DNA from: Symbiodinium kawagutii
Taxonomy: Eukaryota > Sar > Dinophyceae > Suessiales > Symbiodiniaceae
DNA: 64,000 nt
Assembly (NCBI GenBank): GCA_009767595.1
Contig: VSDK01010248.1
Span: forward strand, 358,427 to 422,426
Direction of reading: 5' to 3'
The translations under genes and the position numbers were made by a program. The notes under the pieces were generated by a model, which did not search any database, was not told where the DNA came from, and worked only from the letters and a program-made list of their open reading frames with translations. Shown here in pieces: positions 11,075-22,884 of this stretch (position 1 is the stretch's first letter; every line of letters starts with the position of its first letter).

Positions 11075-11155
11075 AGATAGGTTTTGCAGTACAGAAGGTT
11101 CCAAACCACCAACTTGACCAAGGCTTTTGAGAAGCTCACGAGGTGGCGGACCCGC

Positions 11156-11207
11156 CGTCGCAACCTCGAGTCTGAACTGCAGCTCGGGAATGGAGATACT
11201 TTGGCGC
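11156..11207 (-). CDS. Exon, degenerate EF-hand second half
   Basis: Minus-strand, TGTGCAG|GCGC to GCGACG|GCGGG (GC donor). RQSISIPELQFRLEVAT completes the loop begun on exon 11530-11577: FDTG|RQSISIPEL. The loop lacks the acidic ligands at positions 3 and 5, so it is probably structural, not calcium-binding. Other donors (GGCGG|GTCCGCC) leave a different phase. Confidence 0.75.
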
Positions 11208-11529
11208 CTGCACAGCCAATCTGAGGGACACCACCAACACCTAATGGAACCAGAATGACCATGGAAAACAATCAGCACTTGGTTACTGTAGCCATGGTTG
11301 TGGCTGATGATGAGCATTTGCCGAACCCCATCTCCATTTCCAACATCCGAAAGCAAACTAGAACGGTGAAAAAATAAGATTGGAAAATCCGTTGTTGGGC
11401 CGGATTCTCGAATCAATGCATTCCATGTGATTCCCAGGTAGTCCTGGCTTCATCCGAAGCTTCGAATAGATTCTGTAGCCGCACGTTCTGCCCCAGCTGT
11501 GCCACCCTGACGCCCACATCGGGGCGCGC

Positions 11530-11577
11530 CCTGTGTCGAACTCTGCCATGAGCCGGGCCAGGTCCACATCACGCAGC
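11530..11577 (-). CDS. Exon, degenerate EF-hand first half
   Basis: Minus-strand, GTCCAG|GCTG to ACAGG|GCGCG (GC donor). LRDVDLARLMAEFDTG is an EF-hand entering helix with the first loop Asp. It joins 11156-11207 in phase. The adjacent 11440-11529 stretch is also open in a different frame (VGVRVAQLGQNVRLQ); this may be a second small exon or chance. Confidence 0.75.
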
Positions 11578-12151
11578 CTGGACGAGGGGACCTTGCAATA
11601 TCCTGGGATGATACGGGGCAAATGAAGAGATTTAGACCTTAAGGTATGAGATCAATCTATAGGTATATTCTAATGATTCTTAAGGTATGATGTCCAATGA
11701 TATAATTGATATAATGTATGTGTACCATATTCATGGTAACATCTGTTTTATGAAATTGAAGCATACCATCTATAACATTTTATAGTGCTTTCGATGTAAC
11801 AAAAGGCTATAGACTCAGTCTGCATGTTGCTATGATTTTGGTGCCAAATCTGAGAACATGCAGGGGCAGAATGAGTCAGACCATCCCAAATGTTGGGGAC
11901 AATCAGCAATTGTCAATCAAACCACCAACCAGCATCAACCAGCAAGTAGGCTGTCTTGTTGACATCACAAATGGATGCATTAATAACCACCAAGTAGCCA
12001 TTGATTAACCATCAATTTACAATTAGTTAGCCAACCATCAACTAGCAATTAATTACCAATGAACTAGTATTAATTAACGATTACTTAGCCACTCATTCAC
12101 CATTGATGGCTTTCTTGAGGTTGCATCCCCACAACCCACTCCCATCAGTGC

Positions 12152-12213
12152 CTGCAGTTGATCCGTAAGAAGAGTTGCGCAAGTTCCGTTGCTGCAACTT
12201 CCACGTCAGCGTT
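12152..12213 (-). CDS. Exon, helical segment
   Basis: Minus-strand, CGCCAG|AACG to CTGCAG|GCACTG (GC donor). NADVEVAATELAQLFLRINC looks like an amphipathic helix leading into the EF-hand region; its outgoing phase fits 11530-11577. Confidence 0.7.
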
Positions 12214-12259
12214 CTGGCGGGTCGCTACGTTGGCGTGCTACTCTGGGGTCCAAGTTATA

Positions 12260-12312
12260 TACGTGTAGTATATGCATATATAAATGTATATATATATACA
12301 TAAATAAATATA
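12260..12312. repeat. AT-rich microsatellite
   Basis: TATATATAC-type tract in an intron. A second TATATAAATATATATA tract is at 12538-12565. Neighbouring 12.3-12.8 kb holds no exon I can support. Confidence 0.9.
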
Positions 12313-12779
12313 CATGTATTACTTGTACAACCATGGCTAGTTAGTGCTGAACAACGATTCACAATAGTTCCAATTATACACTGGCTGGTGGTTATGACCA
12401 AACAACATATGTGACTAAAGTGAAAGCAAACACATACCGTCATTATTCTACAAAATCATATGTTGAATGTGTCCATGTATTAAGTGTGCAAATATGTTGC
12501 AATATGTAAATATTGACAAATGTATTGAAATATGTACATATATAAATATATATATATATATTGATATATCTGTTGTGCCCCCCAAAGATTGGTGGCTTCC
12601 CCACCAACACAAACCCACCACCTTTTGGGTACTGTGAAGCTGAGGGGGTAGTGCCTTCGCCCTTGGATCTCGGTGGCACAAAAGGTACTCCCACTAAACC
12701 AAGGTTTCTGTGTGCTTCTCTCCAAAGCTGGAAGCTATTCATGACTGTTATTGGCAAGATAGTATCATGACCATACCAT

Positions 12780-12875
12780 CCATCTATCCATCAATCAATC
12801 AATCAATCAACCAAGCAACCAATCAACCAAGCAACCAAGCAACCAAGCAACCAAGGAACCAAGCAACCAAGCATC
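12780..12875. repeat. CAATCAAT / CAAGCAAC 4-mer array
   Basis: Arrays of AATC then CAAGCAAC units directly left of the exon at 12886. In minus sense this is a GTTGCTTGG array at the start of the following intron. Confidence 0.9.
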
Positions 12876-12885
12876 CACAACACAC

Positions 12886-12914
12886 CTCTCGCCCGCCTCG
12901 TCGTGCATGGAGAC
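12886..12914 (-). CDS. Very small exon
   Basis: Minus-strand, TCAAG|GTCTCC to GAGAG|GTGTGT, 29 bases, frame VSMHDEAGE. Good donor, but the phase does not link both neighbours, so a boundary may be off. Confidence 0.45.
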
Positions 12915-13685
12915 CTTGACACAACTTTGAGATCCCAAAAAAGGGTTGCTGGTTGGCGGGGGGTGCCTCAACCAGGAAAGAGCCATGAAAGAAACATGAT
13001 AGCTGCAGCTCATCAAACACTAACTATGGCTCAGTCACCAGCAGGCAATGACGAATCATTTAATGGTAACAACATATATGGCTGATTGTTAATGGGTATT
13101 ATTAACGGTTGATGACAATGGCTGGTTAGTACTAGTCAAGAACTAAGCAGCTCATCAACCATAAACTATGGCTCATCCACCAGCAGTTAGTAAACCTCAG
13201 GGAACTGTAGCTGACAAGCATGCGTCAAGCAGCAACGATAGCGAACTGTGGCTCACCTCAAACCAACAGCGAACGCAAAAATGACACTCGATTCCGGGAA
13301 GAACTCACCAGGTAATAGGAGGCAGCGATCCAATTGTTCATTTTTCATGCAATATATGTTCATAGATTTTCATCGTCAGATAAAGTTCCATGCGTTCTAT
13401 GGTGAGCGGTATGGGGCTCAAAGCTATCAATCCCAAATTAGTTGGTTTTCTTGATAGTTTCTGTGGTCACTTTGATATCCTGATTTGGAGCCACCAGTTC
13501 TATCCTAACTTATCCTAACTTCTATCTACGCAGTTGCTTGGCTAAATGCTTCTCCGCATATATTTGCCACGTTCATGTCAAAAACTCACTTTCATTTGCT
13601 ACGTTCCTTGGTGTTTGTTGGTCAATCGCTTCTGCGAAGTAAGCAACCAACCCAGCAACCAGCATCTCCCACTCAACCGACCAAC

Positions 13686-13738
13686 CCCATGGGTCGCGCG
13701 GCCAATTGCGGCAAGCGAAGGTTAGCTCTCTGCAGGGC
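13686..13738 (-). CDS. Exon, basic helix
   Basis: Minus-strand, AACCAG|GCCC to ATGGG|GTTGG. ALQRANLRLPQLAARPMG. Incoming phase 0 follows the exon at 15237-15290. No family recognised. Confidence 0.65.
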
Positions 13739-14437
13739 CTGGTTGTGACTCTGGCGACGGTAGTGTGGCTGTTGGGCCATGACATACAAGGGATCAAAAC
13801 AACGAAGAAAGAATGGGATTCTCACTAGCCAACATGGTCTGCAAATATGCTTGTGAGTTTGTACTGATTTAAGCAAATAGAACCACGATGATTTGAAAAC
13901 AGCGGCCGTATTCAATCGAGTAAAATCAAAGCGTATAAAATTCATGTATAGCAAGTGAATCGTTGTGGATTCATTTTGGCTCAATATGACAGTAGCATCA
14001 GGATAGTTGTGGGCAATAGATGGCACTTGCATAGCTGGAAAACCCTTTTTTAAGATCCTTTGTTTTCTCATCTGCCAGCCAACTGCCAAACATGCGTTGT
14101 ATTGTGGTGCCCAAATTTGCTTATTCACTTCTCTAAGTTGTTCCCTCACCCCGGCTGGGCGAGGCAAAAAAATGGTGACTTTGAAAGAACAACCGAACCA
14201 GTGAGCAAAAGCAATAGCAAATTAGGGATCAAGTATTAACCAGTGAATCATCTGTTAGTCGTCGTTACGTAATCACTCTATAGCTGATCACCAGTGAATC
14301 TCTATAGCTGATCAACTTCCAGTGAACATAAGAGCTGCAGCATACAAACCAGCAAATGTCACCAACACAACGTGGGGCACAACAGTGGACACGCCAGCAA
14401 GATCCCGCAAGGTTGGGAACATATGTCAATACTGACA

Positions 14438-14499
14438 GACCGATGCTATCAACATAGGTCAAATGCTTGGGTTCGCGTACATGTTGGATAGCATCGGTC
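14438..14499. repeat. 13-bp inverted repeat
   Basis: GACCGATGCTATC at 14438-14450 and its exact complement at 14487-14499. It lies inside a 177-codon minus-strand open frame (14265-14798) that has no protein-like composition. The 13.8-15.2 kb stretch otherwise shows no exon. Confidence 0.8.
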
Positions 14500-15236
14500 A
14501 TGGCTCCCTTTCTTGCGTATCGATCACTTGCAAATGCCACCAAAACCAGGCAGACGTGAACCAAGTAGTAGCCAGTACATCTTCTCACCACGTCCCCTGC
14601 CAACCCCCCAAATAACCCACCGCCAACACTGGTTGTAGCTTGTCTAAGGAAGGCATCATGCAATCCATGCTCAACACGCATATACATGTAATAATAATAA
14701 ATGAAGGAAACCATCAACTGTGCTTGATTGAACAAGATGGTGGTTGATGCACAATCTTTGCCAACGATAATTGCATAAACATCTAATGTCAAAGTCATTC
14801 ATCATGCCTGAAGCAAATTCTTGCTTGTTATTGACAAGGGCCACTGTTGACCATTACCATTCTGTATAAATCATCAACAATCACTGGCTAAAAAAATAAG
14901 GTACTGGCAATCGTTAAACAATCATCACTGAAAATTGTTTAGTCATAAACCAACGCTGTCCAACCAAATACATCATTCCAGTTAATCAACCACCTATCCC
15001 AAATCTTTGGGGAAAAAGCCCTTAGTTTCACCAACTATCTGATAGCTTGCTAGTTAACATTCCTCAAGAATCCTAAAGTATTGGAGAAAAAACATGCTAA
15101 ACATGCTAATTTCACCATCCAAAAAAAACGAGTTGCTAGTTAAATATGCTGGCAAAAACAAAGAAAACATGTGTTAAAACCACCAACCAGAAATCCTTGG
15201 GCCTTGGGCCTGTCATCTTGGGCGTCAGTGCCCTGC

Positions 15237-15290
15237 CTGCGCCATTGCCAGCAAGATCTCGCAGACTGGACCTCGCTCGCCCAACACGGC
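15237..15290 (-). CDS. Exon with GC donor
   Basis: Minus-strand, TGGCAAG|GCCG to GCGCAG|GCAGGG (GC donor), exactly 18 codons: AVLGERGPVCEILLAMAQ. Phase 0 on both sides, linking the EF-hand exon at 16.5 kb with 13.7 kb. Confidence 0.75.
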
Positions 15291-16472
15291 CTTGCCAGGG
15301 CGACGGGAGATCACTGGGTACCCGAATCCCTTGCCGCAATGGTTCCTGAATTTGCACTGGTTTAAATATGATATTTGATTTAAGTATGGTTGAAATAGTG
15401 GCTTAAATTTGGTAGTCATATAATCATGATTAACTAAATTTGATTGATCATCAATTATTCATAGCGGTTTATATACTAGGTGAGAGTCAATGATGCTTGC
15501 AAACAACGCTTATGCATACTTGATGATGGCCAATCGTGGTTGATTGATGATGGTCAATCATGGTTAATAGGATGTGCATCCTCCCTTAGTACCTGACTAC
15601 CAACCATGCTTATAGGATTTAGGTCACCCACTTTATCAGGTTTCTTAACATTGCGATATCGCAGGGACCTAACCCCACCTGCACATAAGTAATAGTATCT
15701 GAATGTCAATATTGGCGAATCATGGTTCATGATGCTTACCAAAAAGTGGTCAGTAGTGGTTGAGAAGTAATGCTAAAGTAGCGCTCTCCCCAAAAACCCT
15801 GGTCAGTTCTTTGGGTGATTCAACAAGCAATCAATCAAGTTGCCTTATAATATCGATGGCAAACATGGGGATACAAACATGGTGTGAAAGGCCTACAGCT
15901 GACAATCATGTTTGTCCAATCGCGATGTAATTTACACACTGTTCAGGATGTAATCACTTCCACTGCGTGATTTTCACAGCATCATGGTAATCAGAATTAG
16001 AATAAGCTGTCAATAGATTATCAAAGTCAGCGCATGCAATTAGTGATCAGTTGAGGTTGTATTCGAAGAAATCGGTAGGGTTGTCAGTAAGAAGCATTTT
16101 GATAACTTAACATAGCTTGATTTCAAATCTAGAACTTGAGCATCGCTTTATCACGACGATTCAATCGTCAGGGACCCTGCAAATCTATAACGCAGGACTC
16201 GCAGGACCCCCATCTCTGGGAACATTTTCACAACAGAAGCGGATGTCGGCACGTGGCATGTGGGGGGTTGCAGGTTGCAAAGAACACGGCTCGCAAAAGC
16301 CTTAGCTTTGCAAACATCGCAATGAATGACAAACCTGCAGCCTGTCATTGCAGATGCATGGTTGGCTCCTAACCAATGGATATAGCAGTACCAATGATGA
16401 TAGCTACTCCAACCATCCCAATTTTTTTCCCTCTCAATGGTGATAGGAACTACTTGGGGCTCTGATGGATAC

Positions 16473-16584
16473 GCATGGCATGCGCCGCCGTTCGAAACTG
16501 CTCAACCAGCCGCCGGACCTGGTGTCGCCGCGCCTTCTCGAAATCGTGGTACGAGACGATGCCGTCGCGGTCGTCATCCAGGGC
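16473..16584 (-). CDS. EF-hand exon
   Basis: Minus-strand exon after TTTCACCAG|GCCC. ALDDDRDGIVSYHDFEKARR holds a canonical loop D-D-D-R-D-G-I-V-S-Y-H-D. All oxygen-ligand positions are filled, with Asp instead of Glu at position 12. It then reads a basic helix VRRLVEQFRTAAHAM. An internal donor (CACCAG|GTCC, 16519) gives a phase-0 22-codon exon; the longer form ends at ATGC|GTATCC. Confidence 0.85.
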
Positions 16585-16735
16585 CTGGTGAAATGGGAGC
16601 TCGGGCAGTGGAAAGGATGAAGATGGGCCCTGGGTTTATTCAAACTGTTGGGTTTCTCTTTGATATAACGGATGGTTTATATATATATATACCTTTAGCG
16701 CCATAACCCTTACTTTTTGCAGGGTGAAATTGAAT

Positions 16736-17415
16736 ACATCGTGTTTTTTAAAAAACCCTTACTAAGTTCGGGTGGTTTGAAAAAACATCGTGTTTTTCTA
16801 TTTGGCTACCCCAAAACTCAATTTTTTGGTTTTTCATGTGATAATGTGGCACTGGCATTGCTAGAGAACGGCTGCCGCAATAGAGACCGCATATACTAAC
16901 AAAAATATGGCTTTACATGAATTTGGGACGTTTGAATCCCAACACAATAAAAAAATATCATTCTGAGGTTTTTTGATCACAAAAGTACGGGTGGTACGAA
17001 TTTAGGGATCGCAACCCGTGCTGAACCCGTTCGAAACCCGTGCTAACCCGTGTTTTTTTGTGAAATACATCGTGTTTTTCATGAAATACATCGTGTATTT
17101 TCGAAACATCGTGTTTTTTCAAACCGGTGCTCAACCCGTGCTCAACCCGTACTTTTCCCGTGCTAACCCGTACTAATAGTTCGGGTTAAACAGGGTACCG
17201 CACAGACCATGTTTGATTGCAAAATGGACGCAGTTCAGAGCTCTGAAACCACATGGTTGCAGAAATTCAGCTATGCCTGTGGTCCCCACATGCTTCGAAA
17301 CTGCCAGCCATGACGTTGGTTGCACATAGTACCCTGTAGCATGACACGGGATAATCCCAAAAGAACATCCCCAAAAAAAACATCGTGTTTTTTTTAAAAA
17401 CATCGTGTTTTTTTA
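16736..17415. repeat. Cluster of ACATCGTGTTTTT and AACCCGTGCT repeats
   Basis: At least seven copies of ACATCGTG followed by a T-run (near 16738, 16783, 17066, 17088, 17106, 17380 and 17400), interspersed with AACCCGTGCT/AACCCGTACT and TTCGGG motifs. Unlike the GGTT/AACC repeats elsewhere. No coding signal. Confidence 0.8.
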
Positions 17416-17449
17416 GCAACCCTACGAAAAGTTCGGTTTTTGGATTTCA

Positions 17450-17525
17450 AGGTATATATATAATATATATGTATGTATATGTTTAAATAATGTATATATA
17501 TATATATGTATTTATATAAATTATA
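17450..17525. repeat. AT dinucleotide-rich tract
   Basis: TATATATAATATATATG-type sequence. The 17.5-18.2 kb stretch around it holds no exon I can support. Confidence 0.9.
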
Positions 17526-18200
17526 CTGTGAATTATTTTTGATATAATAGATGGTTTCATATAGTTTTAATAGATCTTGACTATGATTTGACTATGTATA
17601 TAAAGTCTGGGTTTATTGAAACATATGAAAACTGTACACAGGAACCCATGATTATGGCATTGATTGGGTTTTCCCAACTTCCGTGATCAATCATAGACCT
17701 AGATGACCAACACAACTTGGATGTCTGGTAAATTCCTTTGGTAGTTCATTGAGGAAACCGAACTGGTTGCACCATCGAAAAAGATCGAACATGTAGGTAG
17801 ATCTTCCAGGTAGATCATCCAGCAAATACCCTACGCCAATTTCCACTGAAATACCCTTCGCGAATTTCCACCATTCACAAATGCCGTCCTGTCCAGTATG
17901 TGGTTGGATTGGCAGCAGAAATTGGAGGGATACCGGTTCATGAATGGACATCAATACCAATGAAGCAGGTTTTCATAAAGGAACCCAACCAGGTGACTAG
18001 CAGCCATCACCCCAGTTCCCGAATCTCCACATGGGTGAGGCGTGTCTCAACACCAGCAAGATGATCCCTCGAAAAAATCATCCAGCCGAGGATAGAGTGG
18101 ATCCATGTGGATCCAACCTGCGTCCCGCCCTGGCTGAAACGTCCGTGGCAGAACTTCCCAAGCGACAACCAACCCAGGCATGTCGAAGCGGCAGCTGCGC

Positions 18201-18251
18201 CTGGAAAATGTACTCCACATATTCCACCTTCTCGTCATCCATGGGACCCAA
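18201..18251 (-). CDS. Exon, acidic helix
   Basis: Minus-strand, CCGCCCAG|TTGG to TTCCAG|GCGCAG (GC donor), 17 codons: LGPMDDEKVEYVEYIFQ. It may instead run on as AQLPLRH to about 18177. Phase 0 into the EF-hand exon at 16.5 kb. 18.5-19.05 kb to the right is GGTT-rich intron. Confidence 0.7.
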
Positions 18252-19110
18252 CTGGGCGGTGCCAGTGGATTCCACAGATTTGATCGTTGGCCCTGGGTTG
18301 AGCCGGATAAGGACTCCCCTATGAACTCTGTGGTTGGGGAATCAAGCTGCACTTCGCAGTTATAGGTACATGGGGTGAATGGTGGTAGTCGAAAATGTGG
18401 TGCTTCCATGCAAAGTGACCTTTTCACTCGGCCTGGAAACCCTGCCCCAATGACACTTAGTAGCACAAAAGACCACACATATTGATTTTGTGTCATATTA
18501 TGTTTGATGTTGGTCAGTGGATGTTAGTGTGCCAGAACCAATGTTGTTCGTCATCCTCCCCTATCCGTATACCAATCATTGCCAGAATCATTGCTGGTTG
18601 TGAAGCGAAGTTGTTGTCTGTTGCTTGGGATCAATACTATTGTCGCGGTGATTGATTGTTGGTTTCTGACAGTAAGTTACTGACCATATTAGTTCGTTCT
18701 CATTAGCTATGTCTTTTATTCACTACCATGGCCATTGGTTCGTAGTGCTTAGTTGCTGATGAACAGTGGTGAATTTTGAGGGAATCTTAGCAACACTGTC
18801 GATTGATGAACCATTACCGCCGTTTGTTCTTACTATAGATTGATAGTTTGCCATTGCAGGTAGATTTCAAACGATAGTTGACAAGCTGTAATTTTTGCTA
18901 GTGATTCATTGTTGGTTGTTATGACTAACATTGCATTGCTTATAGTTGTGTGATGTTATTTGTTCATAGTTGTTTGTTTGTCAATATTTGTTCTTACATG
19001 TTCTTACTATTTAATGACTAATAGCAAGCCATTCTATTGCTGGTTACTATTTGAAGCCGTTGTAGGCTGGTTTCCCCAAGTTTGCACAAAGAGATCCAGT
19101 GATTTTCCAC

Positions 19111-19178
19111 CCTGCATCGCTGCCGCGGCCTGATCTGAAAGGATGGCCTTGAACATGGCCAGGGACACCAGCATGGAC
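19111..19178 (-). CDS. Exon, hydrophobic/Ala helix
   Basis: Minus-strand, GTCCCAG|GTCC onward; SMLVSLAMFKAILSDQAAA with AMQ following. A GC donor (GCGGCA|GCGATG) or GT donor (CAGG|GTGG) is possible; the former joins 18201-18251 in phase. Confidence 0.7.
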
Positions 19179-20754
19179 CTGGGACGCCCATGTGGTGCCT
19201 GGAAATGGCTGAAACCTGGGGTGTTTTGGGGATGGCTTCATATGGTTTCCCTGACTCTCACTGGGGCTGGTAGAACTTATTCATCTTGGTCTCCCTTCAA
19301 AATTTCTGGTGGCAGGTAGAGTTCACCCGATCCATGGTGGCAGGTTGTCCATCTTGAAGCCTTCAAATGAGTGGGTCATGGTGATGTCCATGCCCTATGC
19401 CTTGCACTTTGGTTACGCAAGGCGATGGCGGCTTTGGGATGGGAACTGTCTGTGATGGCTGGAACTCGTTCAGCGTGACATGTCATTGCAGTTTTATTGC
19501 ATCGATGTAAATTCAGCAAACAATCTGAAACAAAAAAGCCATCCGTATCCAAAATAGCTGTTTGATATGTAATGCCTGGTTGTGGTTCCAATGCCAATGC
19601 CTTTCCGCATTGATTTTCCTGGTGCTGAGTCAACATCCGGGATCCCTTCCCTTCCAGCACCTCTCATGATCAAATAGCTTCACCATTCCACGGAGGACTC
19701 CCTCAGGGCGAAAGCGCTGCGGTGACCCTCGAAGGTTCAACCTCTCTGTCAAGGCCTGGCCTGTGCAAAGCAATTAACCAGCTAGTTATCCCTAAAATAG
19801 TTGCCGTGTAGACCAGTGCCGTCTAATAATCATGCCTTTCACCTCACCAATATACTACGCAAATTGGACTAGGATTAGTGGTCTGATGCGAAAATCATGC
19901 AAAATGCATCCTGGAAAAGATTCGTTGCTGGCCTCTTCACCTTTTTCCTCCTTCTTCATCACCACATCCTCCGCAAGATGAAATCTCTCGGAGCAGCACC
20001 GGCGGAGATCGTTAGTTAAGGGTTGCTATATTCCTCAATGATGTACTGCTGACATTTCAATTCCTTGAAGCTTACAGTCATCAAATCGGATGTTTGGTTT
20101 CCTACTTCGATCACCCAGAAATGTCGCGGAACTTTCCAAATTCTTGACCATCTCAGTGGTTGCCCAGTGGTACGAAGAGAGGTTCCCAGTCAGCGGCACC
20201 GGCTGGCAGTTTTCGCATGCTAAACTGGACAGTTTTGTTTGGCATTGCATAGAGCTACCAACCACGCACAGATTGGATGCAGGGATCATGCTGTGCTTGC
20301 CCTGAGCGGTGCTGGAATTCTCAACAGAATCAACAGGACCCATGGGCAGCTCAAGTCACAAGTCAATCATTTGGTGATATCCCTGGTTACTTCAGTGTGG
20401 TAAGTGGTAAGCAATTTCTTCGCCCATTTGTGAATAGGTTAACCACGAATTTACCAGCAGGTTCCTCCAACCTCCCAGGGTTCCGCAAGGAAATTGACGC
20501 GGATGAGGAATGGATGATTCTTGCTTTCGATTGGCCTGCCAATTATCACTATATATTTGTGCGAAACCATAGTAATAGGAATGGAATGTAATTCATGGCT
20601 GCACCACAATAGATAGAACAACATAAAACAACCGATCGATATTACAAACAACGTCACAAACACCTTTCAACATGCGAGCTCATGAAGTTCAGTTGCTTCC
20701 CCAGGGCGCTCCCCAGGGCTGCTGGCTAAAGCATTGATTGCTTCTGATGGCCAC

Positions 20755-20831
20755 CTGTAACCCATGGAGTCGGCAACTGGTCCTTGAGTTCCCTTAGGGG
20801 ATTCCAGGGCGCGCCCTCCACTCGCGGAGCC
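20755..20831 (-). CDS. Exon, frame ambiguous
   Basis: Minus-strand, CTTTCAG|GGCT to TTACAG|GTGGCC with good signals on both sides. Two frames are open: APRVEGAPWNPLRELKDQLP (more protein-like) and GSASGGRALESPKGTQGPVA (fits the downstream phase better). No family recognised. Nothing codes in 19.7-20.7 kb that I can support. Confidence 0.6.
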
Positions 20832-21342
20832 CTGAAAGCAGCGGCTGTTGCGGACTGTTGGGAAGCTCGAAATGGGTGGGTTGCAGATGGTTCAACCACA
20901 GTCACAAATGATGGGGTATGTTCAAGTAGGTTGATGTAGAGATCAACCATTGTTTTTTTTATATCCGTGAACAATACTGTATAACCACCATGAGTTTCAG
21001 TACCCATTCACTACCATTGAAACAGGTGGCCATTGGACATGCAACCACCAGTTCCTACGGTGGAAAAACAGCAAGGTACGCCACTGGGGTGATCATTGGA
21101 GAGAGCAGCAGCTTGAGGGGTGTAACCCATCACGGCTACGCAAATCGAAGTGGGACTTTCCAACAGCGCTGGATCTTGGGGCTACCGTTCTCATCCACTG
21201 GGTCTACCATAACTGGCTAGCTCAATAGCATCAACTAGGGTACCAGTTGAGCTAGATATCACGACCTGGTTGAACACCGGCACCAGCTGGTTCCCATGGG
21301 TTCCCATGGCTTCCCTGTTGCGGCCATCCACCACCCAGCAAC

Positions 21343-21393
21343 CGTTCCATGGCGCCTGCTCTTCACCGCTTCCAAGGCTTGGGCTCGCTTCGC
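21343..21393 (-). CDS. Exon, basic coiled-coil-like
   Basis: Minus-strand, TTGCGCAG|GCGA to GGAACG|GTTGC, 17 codons: AKRAQALEAVKSRRHGT. Phase 0 joins the exon at 22005-22104. Confidence 0.7.
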
Positions 21394-21844
21394 CTGCGCA
21401 ACTTGGCTAGCACTTCCTCGCTTCAACAGCCAGGCTATGGCTCCCACTAGTCATCAACTGATCAAAATGTGATCAGTTGGTGACTAAGGCTTTGGCTGCT
21501 GGTTTCTTGGAATTCACTGTCGCCGTACGAGTCGGTAGGTCACCAACTATGACCGCATGGACATACTTTTCACCGGTAGCTGTTGAGATGTGCTCCCACC
21601 CATGTCCACCTCAGTGATGTTCTTGGTCATCGACCCCCTACGATCGACCAGCTTGCCAACCATCATCAAATTAATCCTCTTTTCGACCAGTATTTGCTAG
21701 CAGTATGATCTGCTATTATTATGCATATTGGTGGCATTTAATAGTATCTTGACCAGAATTAATCTGTATTCTACCATATCATTATCCATTCTGTCAACAC
21801 AGAAAAAATCTCAGACACACCCTTGAAAATACGTCGTCAAACTG

Positions 21845-21938
21845 CTGGTTTCTCAACATAGGGGTACCCCAAAATCATCCAGTATCAAGCATTGATAGTC
21901 ATAAACCAACCATTTTCCCATATTTTGGCTTGAGCATC
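21845..21938. repeat. Inverted-repeat element (family A)
   Basis: Starts TGGTTTCTCAACATAGGGGT, holds AAAATCATCC and CATAAACCAACCATTTT, and ends at a diverged TTTTGGCTTGAGCATC terminus. Confidence 0.65.
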
Positions 21939-22004
21939 TCCCCAACTCATACGCTACGTCGACCCTTAAACTTCAGTGGTGGACCGAACTCCTTGGACGT
22001 CGAC

Positions 22005-22104
22005 CTTGCCACCAGGGCCACGCGGCGCACGTATGCGTAGGGCCGCTGGCGCCTGCAGGTCTGATTGGCCCAGATCCGTCTGCCGCTTCTCCTCCTGAGC
22101 TCCA
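22005..22104 (-). CDS. Exon, Gln/Arg-rich
   Basis: Minus-strand, GCCACCAG|TGGA to GGCAAG|GTCGACG, 100 bases. GAQEEKRQTDLGQSDLQAPA then ALRIRAPRGPGGK. An internal GC donor (CTGCAG|GCGCC) could end it earlier. Phase 0 out, matching 21343-21393. Confidence 0.7.
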
Positions 22105-22794
22105 CTGGTGGCCGTGGGAAATGGTTATCCGTTGGGTGCGCACAAGGTGGGGCCCTGCAGTTAGTTCACTTATAAATCTATAGGGTAACAGTTCGTTCAC
22201 TTAGGTCTAGGGGAACTACTGAATTCAGTGGCCGTTTTCATGGGGTAAGACACAATTTTGGCAAATGGTTGCCTTGTTGAATGTTCCATTAAGCATTCAT
22301 TGGCTGTCGAAAGGACATTGACATTGGGTAACAATGGTCGGCTATATATAGGTGACTATTGGTGAGCTGAGTTGGTTTGTAATTTAGGGCACACAGAGTG
22401 GTCATGTTGATGATTGTCAAAAGTTTCTATAGAAAACAATGTTTACGAGCAACCAGTGCCTGCTAGTGTTCACATACATTCCTTGCTGATAAATCTTTGT
22501 CATTCAAATATATTGTATATAATGTACTCCTGCTGTTTTTCCTATAGCGTCCTTCTAATTCAGGTTTCCCCTTCAACATATCAGTCAATCAACCAGCCAT
22601 CCCAAAGAATTATCAGGGAAACAAAGCTGCTTAAGGAAACTGTTTCAACCCCCAGCCAGCCTATGGCTACTTTTCGCCCTACCCTACCGCTGAAACCTCA
22701 CTGCTGTGGAATCTCACTGCGAAAGCGCATCTCCTCTGCTTGACGATTTGAAAGCTGTTCCAGTTCCTGCCACATGTTGGTCATGATGAAATAT

Positions 22795-22884
22795 GGTGGT
22801 TTCGACCTAGCCATGGGGGACCCCTAAAGATGGTTGGTTTAGTACTATAAATGGTGAATAAACTGGCTGACTTGAGAAACACCC
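22795..22884. repeat. Inverted-repeat element (family A) with ATAT duplication
   Basis: From GGTGGTTTCGACCTAG to CTTGAGAAACACCC, flanked on both sides by ATAT, the same 4-bp duplication length as the copy at 10975 (AGAT). Internal sequence has diverged. Confidence 0.7.

Noticed and set aside
14265..14798. 177-codon minus-strand open frame
   Set aside because: Longest frame in the window, but low GC, odd composition, no domain, and contains an inverted repeat; no exon-like GC island.
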